This document shows, piece after piece, positions 17,447 through 25,661 of a DNA stretch of 64,000 bases. The stretch's first letter is position 1; each line of letters begins with the position of its first letter. Below the pieces are notes generated by a model that made no database searches, had not been told where the DNA came from, and saw only the letters and a list, made by a program, of their open reading frames with translations. Where the stretch lies: the NCBI GenBank assembly GCA_040756995.1, contig JBFLYK010000002.1:1-64000 (forward strand). The letters run 5' to 3'. The DNA comes from BP-133 sp040756995. Its GTDB lineage: Bacteria > Actinomycetota > Acidimicrobiia > IMCC26256 > BP-133. Both the position numbers and the translations under genes were made by a program.

Positions 17447-18394
17447 ATGCCGACATCGGTGCACCTGCCCGAGCGCGACGAATCCCCCCATCCGGTCGGA
17501 AGCGACGTGAACTGGCAGGAGAGCGTGTTCATCTGGTGGCGCGACGTGCGCCGCCCGATCGGGGGCATTTTCCGCCTCGGCCACGAACCGAACAAGCACC
17601 GGGCGCCGATCTGGTTCGGGGTGCACGCCGGGCCGGTGCGCTTCCTGCGCAACCTGCCGGAGGCTCCCCTCGATGTCGAGGCCGACCGCAAAGGGCCCGG
17701 GCTGACGGCGGGGGAGGGGTGGAGCTTCCTCTATGACGGCGGCCCTCGCATCCGGGTCCGGCAGCCCGAGGTGGAGCTGGCCCTCGACGTCGAGGACTTC
17801 TATCCCCGCACGGATTTCTTCGCCAAGGACGCCGGCAGCCTGGCCGACGACTACGCCGCCGGCCACTTCGAGGCGTCGGGGCGGGCCGTCGGCCGGTTGA
17901 CTCTCGATGGCGAGAGCTTCGACGTCGAGGCGTGGTGTCACCGGGACCACAGCTGGGGCGAGCGGCGGTGGGACACGCTGCTGTCGCACCGGTGGGTGAG
18001 CGGTTGCGCCGGACCGGCGTTGTCGTTCGGGTCCATCTCCTGGCATTCGGTCGACGGCAACCTGGTGCGCTTCGGCTACGTCGTGCGCGACGGCGAGGTG
18101 GCCATCGCCGAGCGGGTCGACATGACCGTGCACATGGCCTGCGACGCCTTGACCTACACCGGCGGCGAGGTCACCTGGGAGCTTCCCGGCGGCGACGTCG
18201 TCAGGGTGGCGCCCAAGGTGGAGGCGGCCTACCTGAACCTCCACGAGGGCATCGCCTTCGTCGACGCCGTCTCCACCTTCGAGTACGAGGGCCGGACCGG
18301 CTTCTGCGACCTCGAGGTGACCGCCAACCCCCGGGGCGGCACCGGACCGATCACCCAGTGCCTGCTGGCCACCCGGCAGGACGGACTCCGATGA
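17447..18394 (+). CDS. HRDHSWG-motif protein (AttH/CrtC-like beta-barrel suspected)
   Basis: A 315-residue soluble protein, rich in predicted beta strands, with the motif HRDHSWGERRWD in the middle. This motif and the general layout recall the AttH/hydroxyneurosporene-synthase-like lipocalin superfamily, whose members act on hydrophobic ligands; the assignment is tentative. A longer relative with FRDHSWGVR lies at 59802, so each DUF35/thiolase-containing operon half carries one. RBS GAGGAG precedes the ATG. Possibly handles a hydrophobic intermediate (inference). Confidence 0.78.
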   Translation: MPTSVHLPERDESPHPVGSDVNWQESVFIWWRDVRRPIGGIFRLGHEPNKHRAPIWFGVHAGPVRFLRNLPEAPLDVEADRKGPGLTAGEGWSFLYDGGPRIRVRQPEVELALDVEDFYPRTDFFAKDAGSLADDYAAGHFEASGRAVGRLTLDGESFDVEAWCHRDHSWGERRWDTLLSHRWVSGCAGPALSFGSISWHSVDGNLVRFGYVVRDGEVAIAERVDMTVHMACDALTYTGGEVTWELPGGDVVRVAPKVEAAYLNLHEGIAFVDAVSTFEYEGRTGFCDLEVTANPRGGTGPITQCLLATRQDGLR

Positions 18395-18395
18395 C

Positions 18396-18455
18396 GGCGG
18401 GCCAGGGCGGCCCGCCGCCACCAACACTGAACATTCCGTGGGGCTCCGCCCCACG
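18396..18455 (+). terminator. paired GC-rich hairpins between HRDHSWG and SnoaL-like genes
   Basis: A perfect 8-bp stem GGCGGGCC/GGCCCGCC with 5-base loop (18396-18416) directly follows the stop, then CGTGGGGC-TCC-GCCCCACG (18437-18455), which can extend outward with AACATT/AAAGTT pairing. No T-run. It could attenuate read-through into the SnoaL-like gene 46 bases downstream. Confidence 0.5.
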
Positions 18456-18500
18456 AAAGTTCAGCCGCGAGCAGGAGAGACCGGAGAGAAAGGAAGCCCC

Positions 18501-18893
18501 ATGAGCCAAGCCGACGTTGCGATCACCGAACAGTTTCTCAAGGCGTTCCAGGCCGGCGATGTCGGGACCGCCTTCGGGATGATCCACCCGGAGTGCGTGT
18601 TCGACGAGGGTCAGGGCCTGCCCTACGAGGGCCAGTACGTCGGGACGGCCGGGCTGCAGGAGCTCGTCGGGAAGATCATGACGCCGATGGAGATGGTCGT
18701 GGACTCCTTCACCGTCTCCGACGGCGGCGACTGCGCCATCGCCCGCATCGAGCTGACCTTCACGTCGCGGTCGTCCGGTCGCTCGCTCACCATTCCCAGC
18801 ATCGAGCTCTACGAGACGAAGGACGGCCTGGTGTCGAAGATCGACATCTACTACAAGTCCACCCACGCCGTGGCGGAACTGGCCGCCGAATAA
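18501..18893 (+). CDS. SnoaL-like/NTF2-fold protein
   Basis: Small cone-shaped NTF2-fold protein of 130 residues, a family that includes ketosteroid isomerases, SnoaL-type cyclases and limonene-epoxide-hydrolase relatives. Typical elements are the N-terminal helix AITEQFLKAFQAGD, HPECVFDEG and the closing strand KIDIYYKSTHA. ATG at 18501 with GAGAAAGGAAG upstream. It ends the plus-strand block; a strong terminator hairpin follows. Isomerase, hydratase or binding role cannot be decided from sequence alone. Confidence 0.85.
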   Translation: MSQADVAITEQFLKAFQAGDVGTAFGMIHPECVFDEGQGLPYEGQYVGTAGLQELVGKIMTPMEMVVDSFTVSDGGDCAIARIELTFTSRSSGRSLTIPSIELYETKDGLVSKIDIYYKSTHAVAELAAE

Positions 18894-18901
18894 GCGTTGA
18901 A

Positions 18902-18936
18902 CTGGAGCGGGCGGGTCAGCTGCCCGCCCGCTCCAG
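18902..18936. terminator. bidirectional terminator, 14-bp perfect stem
   Basis: CTGGAGCGGGCGGG and its exact complement CCCGCCCGCTCCAG flank a 7-base loop between the convergent SnoaL-like (ends 18893) and PEP-utilizer-like (stop 18916-18918) genes. The minus-strand stop codon sits in the loop. This is the strongest stem seen in the window. Confidence 0.75.
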
Positions 18937-20568
18937 GATCTCCACCGTCCCGGCGTTGCCGTCGACGCGGATGCGGTCGCCGGTCTTGATCGTCCGGCTG
19001 CCGTGCATCGTGTTGACCACGCAGGGGATGCCGAGCTCGCGGGCGACGATGGCGGCGTGGCTGAGGAAGCCGCCGATGTCAACCACGAGGGCGACGGAGA
19101 TGAACATGATCGACGACCAGCTCGGGTCGGTGGTCGGCGACACCAGGATCTCGCCCGGCTCGACGTCGGCGAAACCCGGGTCGGTCACCACCCGGGCGGT
19201 GCCCTCGACGACGCCGGGGCTCACGCCGAGGCCGGGGATGATGGCCGCCTCGCCCGTCTCGGCGCCGGTCGCTTCGCCTTCGCCGATGGGAATCGGCACC
19301 GGCATGCCCCGCCAGTGGCTCGGAAGGCGGTACTTCTCGTACTCCGCCCGCCGGTTGCGGCGCAGGATGATCGTCTCCTTGATGTCGCGGGGCAGCACCG
19401 GAGCGGTAAACTCGTCGTCCCTCAGGTAGAAGACGTCCTCGGGGTCGTCGAGCTTGCCTTCCTTGGCCAGGCACTCGCCGGCCCGGCGCGATGCCGCCCG
19501 GCAGATGTCGAAGGCCTGCAGGAACGCGCCCTTGGCCACGCCCCGCAGCGGGATGCAGTGCGCCGCCCGCTTGAAGACGCCTTTCACCACCGGCCGCAGC
19601 GGGCCGGGAAGCTCGGCGAGCAGCTGGCGCTCGAGGCGCTCCCGCTCCTCCCGCAGCACCCCTTCCCGCAGACGGGGATCGCTCGAGTCGGGCATGGCGG
19701 CGTAGCCCTCCACCATGCGGCGCAGCGGCGTGTCGTCCTCCCGCCACACCCGGGCCGAGATCTCGCCTTCCAGCGGGCCGTGGTAGCCGTGATGGCGGAC
19801 GACGTCGGCCAGGTCGATCTCGCCCCGGGAGCAGCGCCACAGGTCGGCCACCACCCGCGTCTCGGGCACGTCGCCGTAGCCGCCGGAGAGGGCGGTGGCG
19901 TCGCCGACGCCGGTCTTGGCCGACAGACGGGTCAGGGCGTCGAACATCGGCTGCACGGCGCAGAACAACGCCGTCGCCTGGAGCAGGACGTTGTGGTTGA
20001 ACCGGCGGACGGCGTCGTGCCAGGCGGCGATGGCGTCGGCGTAATCGAGCGACGGCACCCGCTCGGCCTGCTGCTGCCACCAGGCACCGGTCTCGACGAC
20101 GGCCGCCTGCAGCCGCTTCGAGATCGTGAAGTGCTCCTTGGGCAGGCCGACGGCGATGATCGGCAGCCGCTTCAGCGTCGGCTTGAACGTGATCGTGTCG
20201 GGCACCTCGCCGTAGACACCGGCCACCACCTGCTGGCCGGTGGTGCCGGGCATGCAGTCGCCGAGGCGGGCCAGGCAGTCCACCGACAGGGCGCCCCGCC
20301 CGTAGAACATGCGGATGATGCGGCCCCGGAACTCCGTGGGCAGCTCGGCCTCCGGCTTCGGGAACGCCCCCATGTTGACCATGGTCTGCCGCATCGCCCG
20401 TTCGATCGTCGGGCCCCACAGCGTCCAGCCGAGCGGGGTGAGGACCCCGGGCAACGCTTCGCCGACGTTGGCCGTGCTCCAGTGCTCGTCGGGCCAGCTC
20501 GGCTCGTGCAGCGGGTCCCAGGCGTCGAAGGGCGAGAACAGCGGCTCGGCACCAAGGTCGGTCGTCAT
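18916..20568 (-). CDS. PEP-utilizer-like protein with swivel domain but no ATP-grasp domain
   Basis: A 550-residue protein resembling the C-terminal two thirds of rifampin phosphotransferase/PEP-synthase-like enzymes. The last 90 residues are a phosphohistidine swivel domain: ILVSPTTDPSW, then DIGGFLSHAAIVAREL, with the phosphate-accepting His at about residue 504. The preceding region is mostly helical (RRFNHNVLL, ERERLERQLL, DPEDVFYLRDDE). The ATP-binding domain that charges this His in PEP synthase is absent, so phosphate would have to come from another protein or the domain has been repurposed. It overlaps the oxidoreductase at 20565 by four bases. Four stand-alone swivel domains occur at 46-51 kb. 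Confidence 0.87.
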   Translation of the reverse strand: MTTDLGAEPLFSPFDAWDPLHEPSWPDEHWSTANVGEALPGVLTPLGWTLWGPTIERAMRQTMVNMGAFPKPEAELPTEFRGRIIRMFYGRGALSVDCLARLGDCMPGTTGQQVVAGVYGEVPDTITFKPTLKRLPIIAVGLPKEHFTISKRLQAAVVETGAWWQQQAERVPSLDYADAIAAWHDAVRRFNHNVLLQATALFCAVQPMFDALTRLSAKTGVGDATALSGGYGDVPETRVVADLWRCSRGEIDLADVVRHHGYHGPLEGEISARVWREDDTPLRRMVEGYAAMPDSSDPRLREGVLREERERLERQLLAELPGPLRPVVKGVFKRAAHCIPLRGVAKGAFLQAFDICRAASRRAGECLAKEGKLDDPEDVFYLRDDEFTAPVLPRDIKETIILRRNRRAEYEKYRLPSHWRGMPVPIPIGEGEATGAETGEAAIIPGLGVSPGVVEGTARVVTDPGFADVEPGEILVSPTTDPSWSSIMFISVALVVDIGGFLSHAAIVARELGIPCVVNTMHGSRTIKTGDRIRVDGNAGTVEILERAGS

Positions 20569-21401
20569 CCTGTCTCCTTCAGTAGCTCGGCGTAGCGGTC
20601 GAGACGGCGCAGCGTGTCGGCTTCAGATGCGGACGGGAGAGCGATGAGAGCCCGGTCGATGCCGGCGTCAGCGTAGGCGGCCAGGATCTCCGGCTTCGGG
20701 CGGGCACCGAAGACCGTGACCGGGATGGGGCCCCGGCCGCGGTCGGCGGCGGCTTTCTGGAGGGCGTCGACCTGCTCGGCGGTGTCGCCCCGGCCGGCGA
20801 TGGGCATCCACCCGTCGCCGTAGTCGGCGGCCCGTTCGATCGATTTCGGGCCGTTGCCGGCCACGATCACCGGGGGGTGGGGTGACTGGATCGGCTTCGG
20901 CCACTGCCACACCGGGTCGAAGTCGACGTAGTCGCCGTGGAACTCGGCGACCTCGTTGGTCCACAGCGCCTTCATGGCCAGAACCCGTTCCCGCAGCAGG
21001 TCGAACCGGGTGGCGAAGACGGTGCCGTGGTTGGCCATCTCTTCCCGGTTCCAGCCACCGCCCACGCCGAAGAGGAACCGGCCGCCGGAGATGCGGTCGA
21101 CGGTGGCCACCTCCTTGGCGGTGACAATCGGGTCCCGCTCGACGACGAGGCACACTCCGGTCCCCAGCCGCAGCCGTTCGGTGCAGGCGGCGATGGCACC
21201 GAGCACGACGAACGGGTCCGGGGTGCGGCGGAACTCGTCGGGGAGGTCGCCTCCGCCGGGATTCGGTGTGAGCCGGCTGGTGGGGATGTGTGTGTGCTCG
21301 GGGACGAACAGTGACTCGAAGCCCCGCTCCTCGACGGCCCGGCCGAGCGCTTTCACGTCGATGCCGTCCTCGGTGGGAAACGTGCTGATCCCGACCTGCA
21401 A
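20565..21401 (-). CDS. F420-type LLM class oxidoreductase
   Basis: Luciferase-like TIM-barrel oxidoreductase of 278 residues, close in layout to actinobacterial F420-dependent enzymes of the TIGR03619-like group. Landmarks: MQVGISTFPT, FVPEHTHIP, LRLGTGVCLVVERDPIVTAKEVATVD, SGGRFLFGVGGGWNREEMANHG, PHPPVIVAGNG. It is the first gene of a minus-strand pair with the PEP-utilizer-like gene (ATGA overlap) and is divergent from the BKACE gene, with a perfect 17-bp palindrome between them. Confidence 0.92.
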   Translation of the reverse strand: MQVGISTFPTEDGIDVKALGRAVEERGFESLFVPEHTHIPTSRLTPNPGGGDLPDEFRRTPDPFVVLGAIAACTERLRLGTGVCLVVERDPIVTAKEVATVDRISGGRFLFGVGGGWNREEMANHGTVFATRFDLLRERVLAMKALWTNEVAEFHGDYVDFDPVWQWPKPIQSPHPPVIVAGNGPKSIERAADYGDGWMPIAGRGDTAEQVDALQKAAADRGRGPIPVTVFGARPKPEILAAYADAGIDRALIALPSASEADTLRRLDRYAELLKETG

Positions 21402-21445
21402 CGTATTGCTCCCCCTCGACCCGACCGGCCCGCCAGGCTCGCTTG

Positions 21446-21462
21446 CTGTATCCAGGATACAG
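21446..21462. promoter_or_regulatory. putative GntR operator, site 3 (perfect palindrome CTGTATCCAGGATACAG)
   Basis: Perfect 17-bp palindrome centred on A21454, in the 65-base divergent region between 21401 (minus) and 21467 (plus). It ends five bases before the ATG of the BKACE gene and contains a possible -10 element TACAGT (21459-21464), so that transcript may be leaderless and would be directly occluded by a repressor. The TGTAT...ATACA ends fit the TNGT/ACNA half-site style of FadR-subfamily GntR proteins. Confidence 0.8.
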
Positions 21463-21466
21463 TAAG

Positions 21467-22372
21467 ATGGCGCCCGTGTCCGGGGCGATCATCGAAGTGG
21501 CGCTGAACGGCGGGATCCCGAAGTCGTTCAACCCTCACGTGCCCCGGACGCCGGCCGAGATCACGGCCGATGCCCTGGCCTGCATCGCCGCCGGGGCGTC
21601 GATCGTCCACAACCACAACGACGAGTCGACCATCGGCGGGCCGCCGTCGCATGACCCGGCTCCTTACGAGGAGACCTGGCGGGCGATCCTGGCCGTCGAG
21701 CCCGACGTCCTGCTGTATCCGACGATGCGGGGCTGGGGGCCGGACACGACGATCGAACAGCGCTACAGCCACGTCGTGGCCCTGGCCGAGGCCGGGGTGC
21801 TGGGCACGACCATCGTCGATCTCGGTCCGATCAACGTGGCGCCGGTCGACGCCTCGGGCCTGCCCGAGGCCTGCGACGTGATGTACCTCTGCACCTTCAA
21901 CGACATCGACTACGAGTTCCGGGTCGCCCGCGACATCGGCCTGCCGATCAGCCTGGCGGTGTTCGAACCCGGCCACCTCCGGGCCGGGCTGGCCTACATC
22001 CGCAACGGGTTCGCCCCGCCGGGGTCGATGATCAAGTTCTTCTTCGAGTCGGCGCCGATGGGAGTGGCCGCCCGGGGCCTCCCCCCGACCCGGGCGGCGC
22101 TCGGCGCCTACCTGGACATGCTCGAAGGCTTCGACGTTCCGTGGATGGCCGCCGTCACCGGCGCGCCGGCGCTGGATCCGGCCTTCCACCGCCTGGTCCT
22201 GGAGGCGGGCGGGCACCTGAGCGTGGGGATCGAACGGACTGGCCGGGGCGGCACTCCCCGCAACCTGGATCTGGTCCGCCAGGCGGCGGAGCTGTGCCGG
22301 GACTGCGGTCGGCCGCCCCTCACCCCGGCCGAAACCCGCGCCGCCCTGCGCCTCAAACCGGCGCTGCGCTGA
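21467..22372 (+). CDS. BKACE (beta-keto acid cleavage enzyme, DUF849) family protein
   Basis: TIM-barrel, metal-dependent enzyme of 301 residues. Family members condense a beta-keto acid with acetyl-CoA and split it into acetoacetate and a new acyl-CoA. Typical features: IIEVALNGG at the start, VHNHND with two His ligands, TFNDIDYEFRVA, FEPGHLRAGL and the late TGAPAL and HLSVGIE blocks. I chose ATG 21467; GTG 21476 is an alternative. The operator almost touches the start. A beta-keto acid substrate fits the rest of the regulon. Confidence 0.9.
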   Translation: MAPVSGAIIEVALNGGIPKSFNPHVPRTPAEITADALACIAAGASIVHNHNDESTIGGPPSHDPAPYEETWRAILAVEPDVLLYPTMRGWGPDTTIEQRYSHVVALAEAGVLGTTIVDLGPINVAPVDASGLPEACDVMYLCTFNDIDYEFRVARDIGLPISLAVFEPGHLRAGLAYIRNGFAPPGSMIKFFFESAPMGVAARGLPPTRAALGAYLDMLEGFDVPWMAAVTGAPALDPAFHRLVLEAGGHLSVGIERTGRGGTPRNLDLVRQAAELCRDCGRPPLTPAETRAALRLKPALR

Positions 22373-22381
22373 CCACCCGGA

Positions 22382-22395
22382 GGTCGGCACCGACC
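22382..22395. terminator. short inverted repeat between convergent genes
   Basis: GGTCGGCACCGACC lies in the 36-base gap between the BKACE stop and the lipoprotein stop. The stem is short with a tiny loop, so this is only a weak terminator candidate. Confidence 0.3.
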
Positions 22396-22408
22396 CCGGC
22401 GAAGATTC

Positions 22409-23425
22409 TCAGCGTCCGGCGCCGGCCTGGTTCATGGCCTCCTTGTAGCGCTGCAGGTCATGGCGGTGGTCCTCGATGAATCGGTGCTCCAGTTCGTCGC
22501 GGGCGGCGTCGTAGTCCTTCCGGCACACGAGGTCGGCGCCGGCCAGGGACAGCTCGTACCGGCGGACTTCGGCGATGGCCGCCGGGTCGCCCGGCCGGGC
22601 CCGGGCCTGGGCCAGCCGGGTCCGGACCGAGTCCGCCGCGTCGGACGGCCTGGTGAGTCCGGGATGACCGGCGTCGGCCATGCAATCGGTCCACCGCCGG
22701 GTGGCCTCGGTCACACGCCCGTCGCCGTCCACCCGCCCGTTGAGGGTTCGGATCTCCTCGACCAGGCCGGCGAACGCCCCCGAAAGGTCCGAACCGTCGC
22801 CGCCGACCGTGCTGCGCCCGAACACGGCTTTGACCGCCCGGCCCCGGCACCCGGTGTTCTCCGTGTCGCCCCGCTCGGCACCGCCGTCGAGCGCCCAGAG
22901 ATAGGCCTCGCGCTCAGCCGCCTTCATTGCCGCCAGGGCGGCGGAGTTCGGATCGACCTCCGTCGCCTCGGGGAGGTCGATCGTGCTGATTCCGTAGCCG
23001 TACCGGGCGGCGAACTCCTGGCGGGGAAGGGCATAGGGACTGTCCTGCGGGTTGGCGCCCGGCCCCGTGAACGGGTCCCGCACCACGTAGTCGAATCCTT
23101 CGCCGCGCATGCAGGCGCCGATCATCTCCTCGAGCCGGAGCTGGTTGCGCCGGTCTTCCTCCGACGGTCCGGCCGAATCAGGGTTCAGCTCCGGGACGGC
23201 CGTCTCCAGCCCCTCGGGGCGATGGTTCACCCGGAAGCCGAGAAAGGTCTCCAGGGGGCTTTCGGCACTTTCATTTGGTTCAGCTCCGGGAACAGACGAG
23301 GGAGGAGATGTCGTGACCGGTTGTGCACCTCGATCAGTCCCGCTGGAACTACAGCCGGACAGCAGCACCGCAGCCACGGTGCACCCGCCGGTCAGGAGCG
23401 CATGCAAACGTCGTCTCGTTGCCAT
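22409..23425 (-). CDS. secreted lipoprotein of unknown function
   Basis: A 338-residue exported lipoprotein. Arg-rich N-terminus (MATRRRLHALL), hydrophobic stretch and lipobox LLSGC with the lipidated Cys at about residue 25, then a Ser/Thr/Pro linker. The mature part is acidic and helical with several Cys (MIGACMRGEGFDY, NTGCRGR, WTDCMADAGH, DLVCRKDY) that could form disulfides. This pattern resembles uncharacterised actinobacterial lipoproteins; no function is assigned. It stands alone, with 60 bases upstream to the next minus-strand gene. Confidence 0.85.
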   Translation of the reverse strand: MATRRRLHALLTGGCTVAAVLLSGCSSSGTDRGAQPVTTSPPSSVPGAEPNESAESPLETFLGFRVNHRPEGLETAVPELNPDSAGPSEEDRRNQLRLEEMIGACMRGEGFDYVVRDPFTGPGANPQDSPYALPRQEFAARYGYGISTIDLPEATEVDPNSAALAAMKAAEREAYLWALDGGAERGDTENTGCRGRAVKAVFGRSTVGGDGSDLSGAFAGLVEEIRTLNGRVDGDGRVTEATRRWTDCMADAGHPGLTRPSDAADSVRTRLAQARARPGDPAAIAEVRRYELSLAGADLVCRKDYDAARDELEHRFIEDHRHDLQRYKEAMNQAGAGR

Positions 23426-23485
23426 GCCCGGAGTATGAGGGCCGGGCTGTCAACGACTTGTGAAGAACCGCTGCAGATCCCGTGG

Positions 23486-24457
23486 TCATGTGAGGATGAC
23501 GGAGGCGACGCGGTCGCGGTGCTGCGCCGTGTCGCCCCAGGCTCGCTGCAGCGACCAGACGCGCTTCAGCCAGAGGTGGAGGTCGTGCTCGAAGGTGTAG
23601 CCGATGGCGCCGTGACACTGGAGCGCGACCCGAGCGGCGGTGGCGGCGGCTTCGTTGGCGTAGGCCTTGGCGAAGGAGGCGTCGCGTTCCAGCGTCGGTT
23701 GGGTGGTGGCGATCGACCAGGCGGCGCAGTACACCGCCGGGCGGGCGTGTCCCAGGGCGATCAGGGCGTTGGCCAGATGGTGTTTCACGGCCTGGAAGGA
23801 GCCGACCGGGACGCCGAACTGGTGGCGTTCCTTGACGTAGTCGGCCGTCGTCTCGATCAGGTGGGCAGCCAAGCCGCATAGCACAGCCGCCGTCGCCGCC
23901 GCACCGCGGGCCTCGCACAGGGCGGCGTCGACGCCGGGGAGGGGAGTGGCCCGTTCGAACGTGACTTCGGCGAAGCGCCGGGAGCGGTCGACCGAGGTCG
24001 GCGTGCCGAGAACGGTGAGGTCGTGGCGACCAACGGCGCCGATGCCGCCCTCGCCGATGGCGAGGACGAGATCGGCGTTCGCGCCGTAGGCCATCGTCGC
24101 CGAGCGACCGGCGGTGACGACGATTTCCCCGGCCGCCGCGGCGGTGATCCACTCCGTGTCGGTGAGCGCCGGGATGGCGACGGCGGCGTGTTCGACGACC
24201 GGGCCGGGGACAGCGGCGCGGCCGAGCTCTTCCAGGATGAGGACGAGGTCGATCTCGGTCAGACCCAGTCCTCCGGCGGACTCCGGGGCCAGGAGGCCGA
24301 GCACGCCCATCTCGGCGAGTTGCGACCACAGTTGCGGATCCCAACCGAGCGGCCCGTCCCAGGTGGCCCGCAGCTCGTCGGGGCCGGCTGCCTTGGCCAA
24401 GAGATCCCGCACCGCGTCCCGGAAGGCGAGCTGGTCATCGCTGAAGCCGAAGCGCAT
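23486..24457 (-). CDS. acyl-CoA dehydrogenase, short subunit of a likely heteromeric pair
   Basis: FAD-dependent acyl-CoA dehydrogenase of 323 residues, shorter than the usual 380-400. N-terminal FSDDQLAFRDAVRDLL, then ERHQFGVPVGSFQAVKHHLA and HGAIGYTFEHDLHLWLKR are clear; the central beta region is reduced. It sits seven bases downstream of the full-size subunit at 24465 on the same strand. Adjacent short/long pairs form alpha2beta2 FadE complexes in steroid side-chain degradation (ChsE1-ChsE2 type), which is the likely arrangement here. Confidence 0.9.
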   Translation of the reverse strand: MRFGFSDDQLAFRDAVRDLLAKAAGPDELRATWDGPLGWDPQLWSQLAEMGVLGLLAPESAGGLGLTEIDLVLILEELGRAAVPGPVVEHAAVAIPALTDTEWITAAAAGEIVVTAGRSATMAYGANADLVLAIGEGGIGAVGRHDLTVLGTPTSVDRSRRFAEVTFERATPLPGVDAALCEARGAAATAAVLCGLAAHLIETTADYVKERHQFGVPVGSFQAVKHHLANALIALGHARPAVYCAAWSIATTQPTLERDASFAKAYANEAAATAARVALQCHGAIGYTFEHDLHLWLKRVWSLQRAWGDTAQHRDRVASVILT

Positions 24458-24464
24458 GGCGGGT

Positions 24465-25601
24465 CTACTTCCTCGGCAGGCCGAGCAGGCGCTCGGCGAT
24501 GATGTTGCGCTGGATCTCGTTGGTGCCGGCGTAGATCGGACCGGCCAGGGCGAACTGATAGCCCTTCATCCACGGGCCTTCGAACTCGGCCTCGTCGCCG
24601 AGCAGGCGCAGGCCGGTCTCATGGAGGCGGATGTCCATCTCCGACCAGAAGACCTTGTTCAGGCTCGACTCCGGACCCGGCCGGGCTCCGTCGGCCAAAC
24701 GGGTCACGGTCATCCAGGTGGCCAGTTCGTAGGCCCGGGCGGCCATCCAGGCGTCGGCGATCTCGCCCCGCAGGTTGGAATCGAGCACCGGCCTCGATCG
24801 GTACAGGGCCAACAGGTTCTCGACCACGGCGTTGAAGCGGCCCGGGCTGCGCAGCGTCAGCCCCCGCTCCGAGCCGGTGGTGGCCATGGCCACCGACCAA
24901 CCCTGGCCCACTTCCCCAAGGACGTCGCGGTCGGGGACGAAGGCGTCGTCGAAGAAGACCTCGGCGAAGCCCTCGTCGCCGTCGAGCTTGCGGACGGGCC
25001 GCACCGTCACCCCCGGCTGGCGCAGATCGACCAGCAGGTAGGTCAGCCCCCGGTGCCGCTCGGCCTGGCGGTCGGTTCGGAACAGCCCGAAGAGGTGGGT
25101 GCAGAAGGCGCCCCGGGTCGTCCACGTCTTCTGGCCCGTGACCCTCCATCCGCCGGCCGTCTCGTCCCGGACGGCCCGGCTGGTGAGCGAGGCCAGGTCG
25201 CTGCCGCTGTTCGGTTCCGACCAGCCCTGGCACCACAGCTCCTCGGTCGAGGCCATGCGGGGGAGGATGCGGTCCTGCTGCTCCCTGGTGCCGAACTCGA
25301 ACAGGCTGGGCGCCAACAGGAACAGCCCGTTCTGCGCCACCCGCTGGGGGAGCCCGGCCCGGAAGTACTCCTCCTCGAAGATCAGCCATTCCCACAGGCT
25401 GGCCTCCCGGCCGCCGTACTCCCGCGGCCAGGACACGACCGCCCAGCCGGCGTCGAACAGCCGCCGTTCCCATTCGAGGTGGACGCCGACGCCGGCCGCC
25501 GAGTCGCCCGACGGCATGGGCAACGGCGGCTTGTTGGCCTCCAGCCAGTCACGGACCTCGGCCCGGAATGCTTCTTCGGCCTCAGACCAGCCGATGTCCA
25601 T
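24465..25601 (-). CDS. acyl-CoA dehydrogenase, long subunit of a likely heteromeric pair
   Basis: 378-residue acyl-CoA dehydrogenase beginning MDIGWSEAEEAFRAEVRDWL. Landmarks: WCQGWSEPNSGSDLASL, GQKTWTTRGAF, the EVFFDDAFVP loop and GPIYAGTNEIQRNIIAERLLGL at the C-terminus. The Glu of the classical YEGT catalytic motif is Ala (YAGT), so the catalytic base must lie elsewhere or in the partner subunit at 23486. I reject longer upstream in-frame extension because ATG 25601 marks the start of similarity. Divergent from the DUF35 gene at 25662 with a GntR-type palindrome between. Confidence 0.92.
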   Translation of the reverse strand: MDIGWSEAEEAFRAEVRDWLEANKPPLPMPSGDSAAGVGVHLEWERRLFDAGWAVVSWPREYGGREASLWEWLIFEEEYFRAGLPQRVAQNGLFLLAPSLFEFGTREQQDRILPRMASTEELWCQGWSEPNSGSDLASLTSRAVRDETAGGWRVTGQKTWTTRGAFCTHLFGLFRTDRQAERHRGLTYLLVDLRQPGVTVRPVRKLDGDEGFAEVFFDDAFVPDRDVLGEVGQGWSVAMATTGSERGLTLRSPGRFNAVVENLLALYRSRPVLDSNLRGEIADAWMAARAYELATWMTVTRLADGARPGPESSLNKVFWSEMDIRLHETGLRLLGDEAEFEGPWMKGYQFALAGPIYAGTNEIQRNIIAERLLGLPRK

Positions 25602-25625
25602 GCAGAGTCCTCCCGCCCCGGAATC

Positions 25626-25642
25626 TTGTATCCAGGATACGC
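25626..25642. promoter_or_regulatory. putative GntR operator, site 4 (TTGTATCCAGGATACGC)
   Basis: Inverted repeat GTATCC-A-GGATAC in the 60-base divergent region between the acyl-CoA dehydrogenase pair (25601, minus) and the DUF35/thiolase pair (25662, plus). It is identical to site 3 over 13 central bases. It would place both acyl-CoA dehydrogenase subunits and the thiolase under the same regulator. Confidence 0.75.
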
Positions 25643-25661
25643 GCTGGCTACGGTGGGAGCC

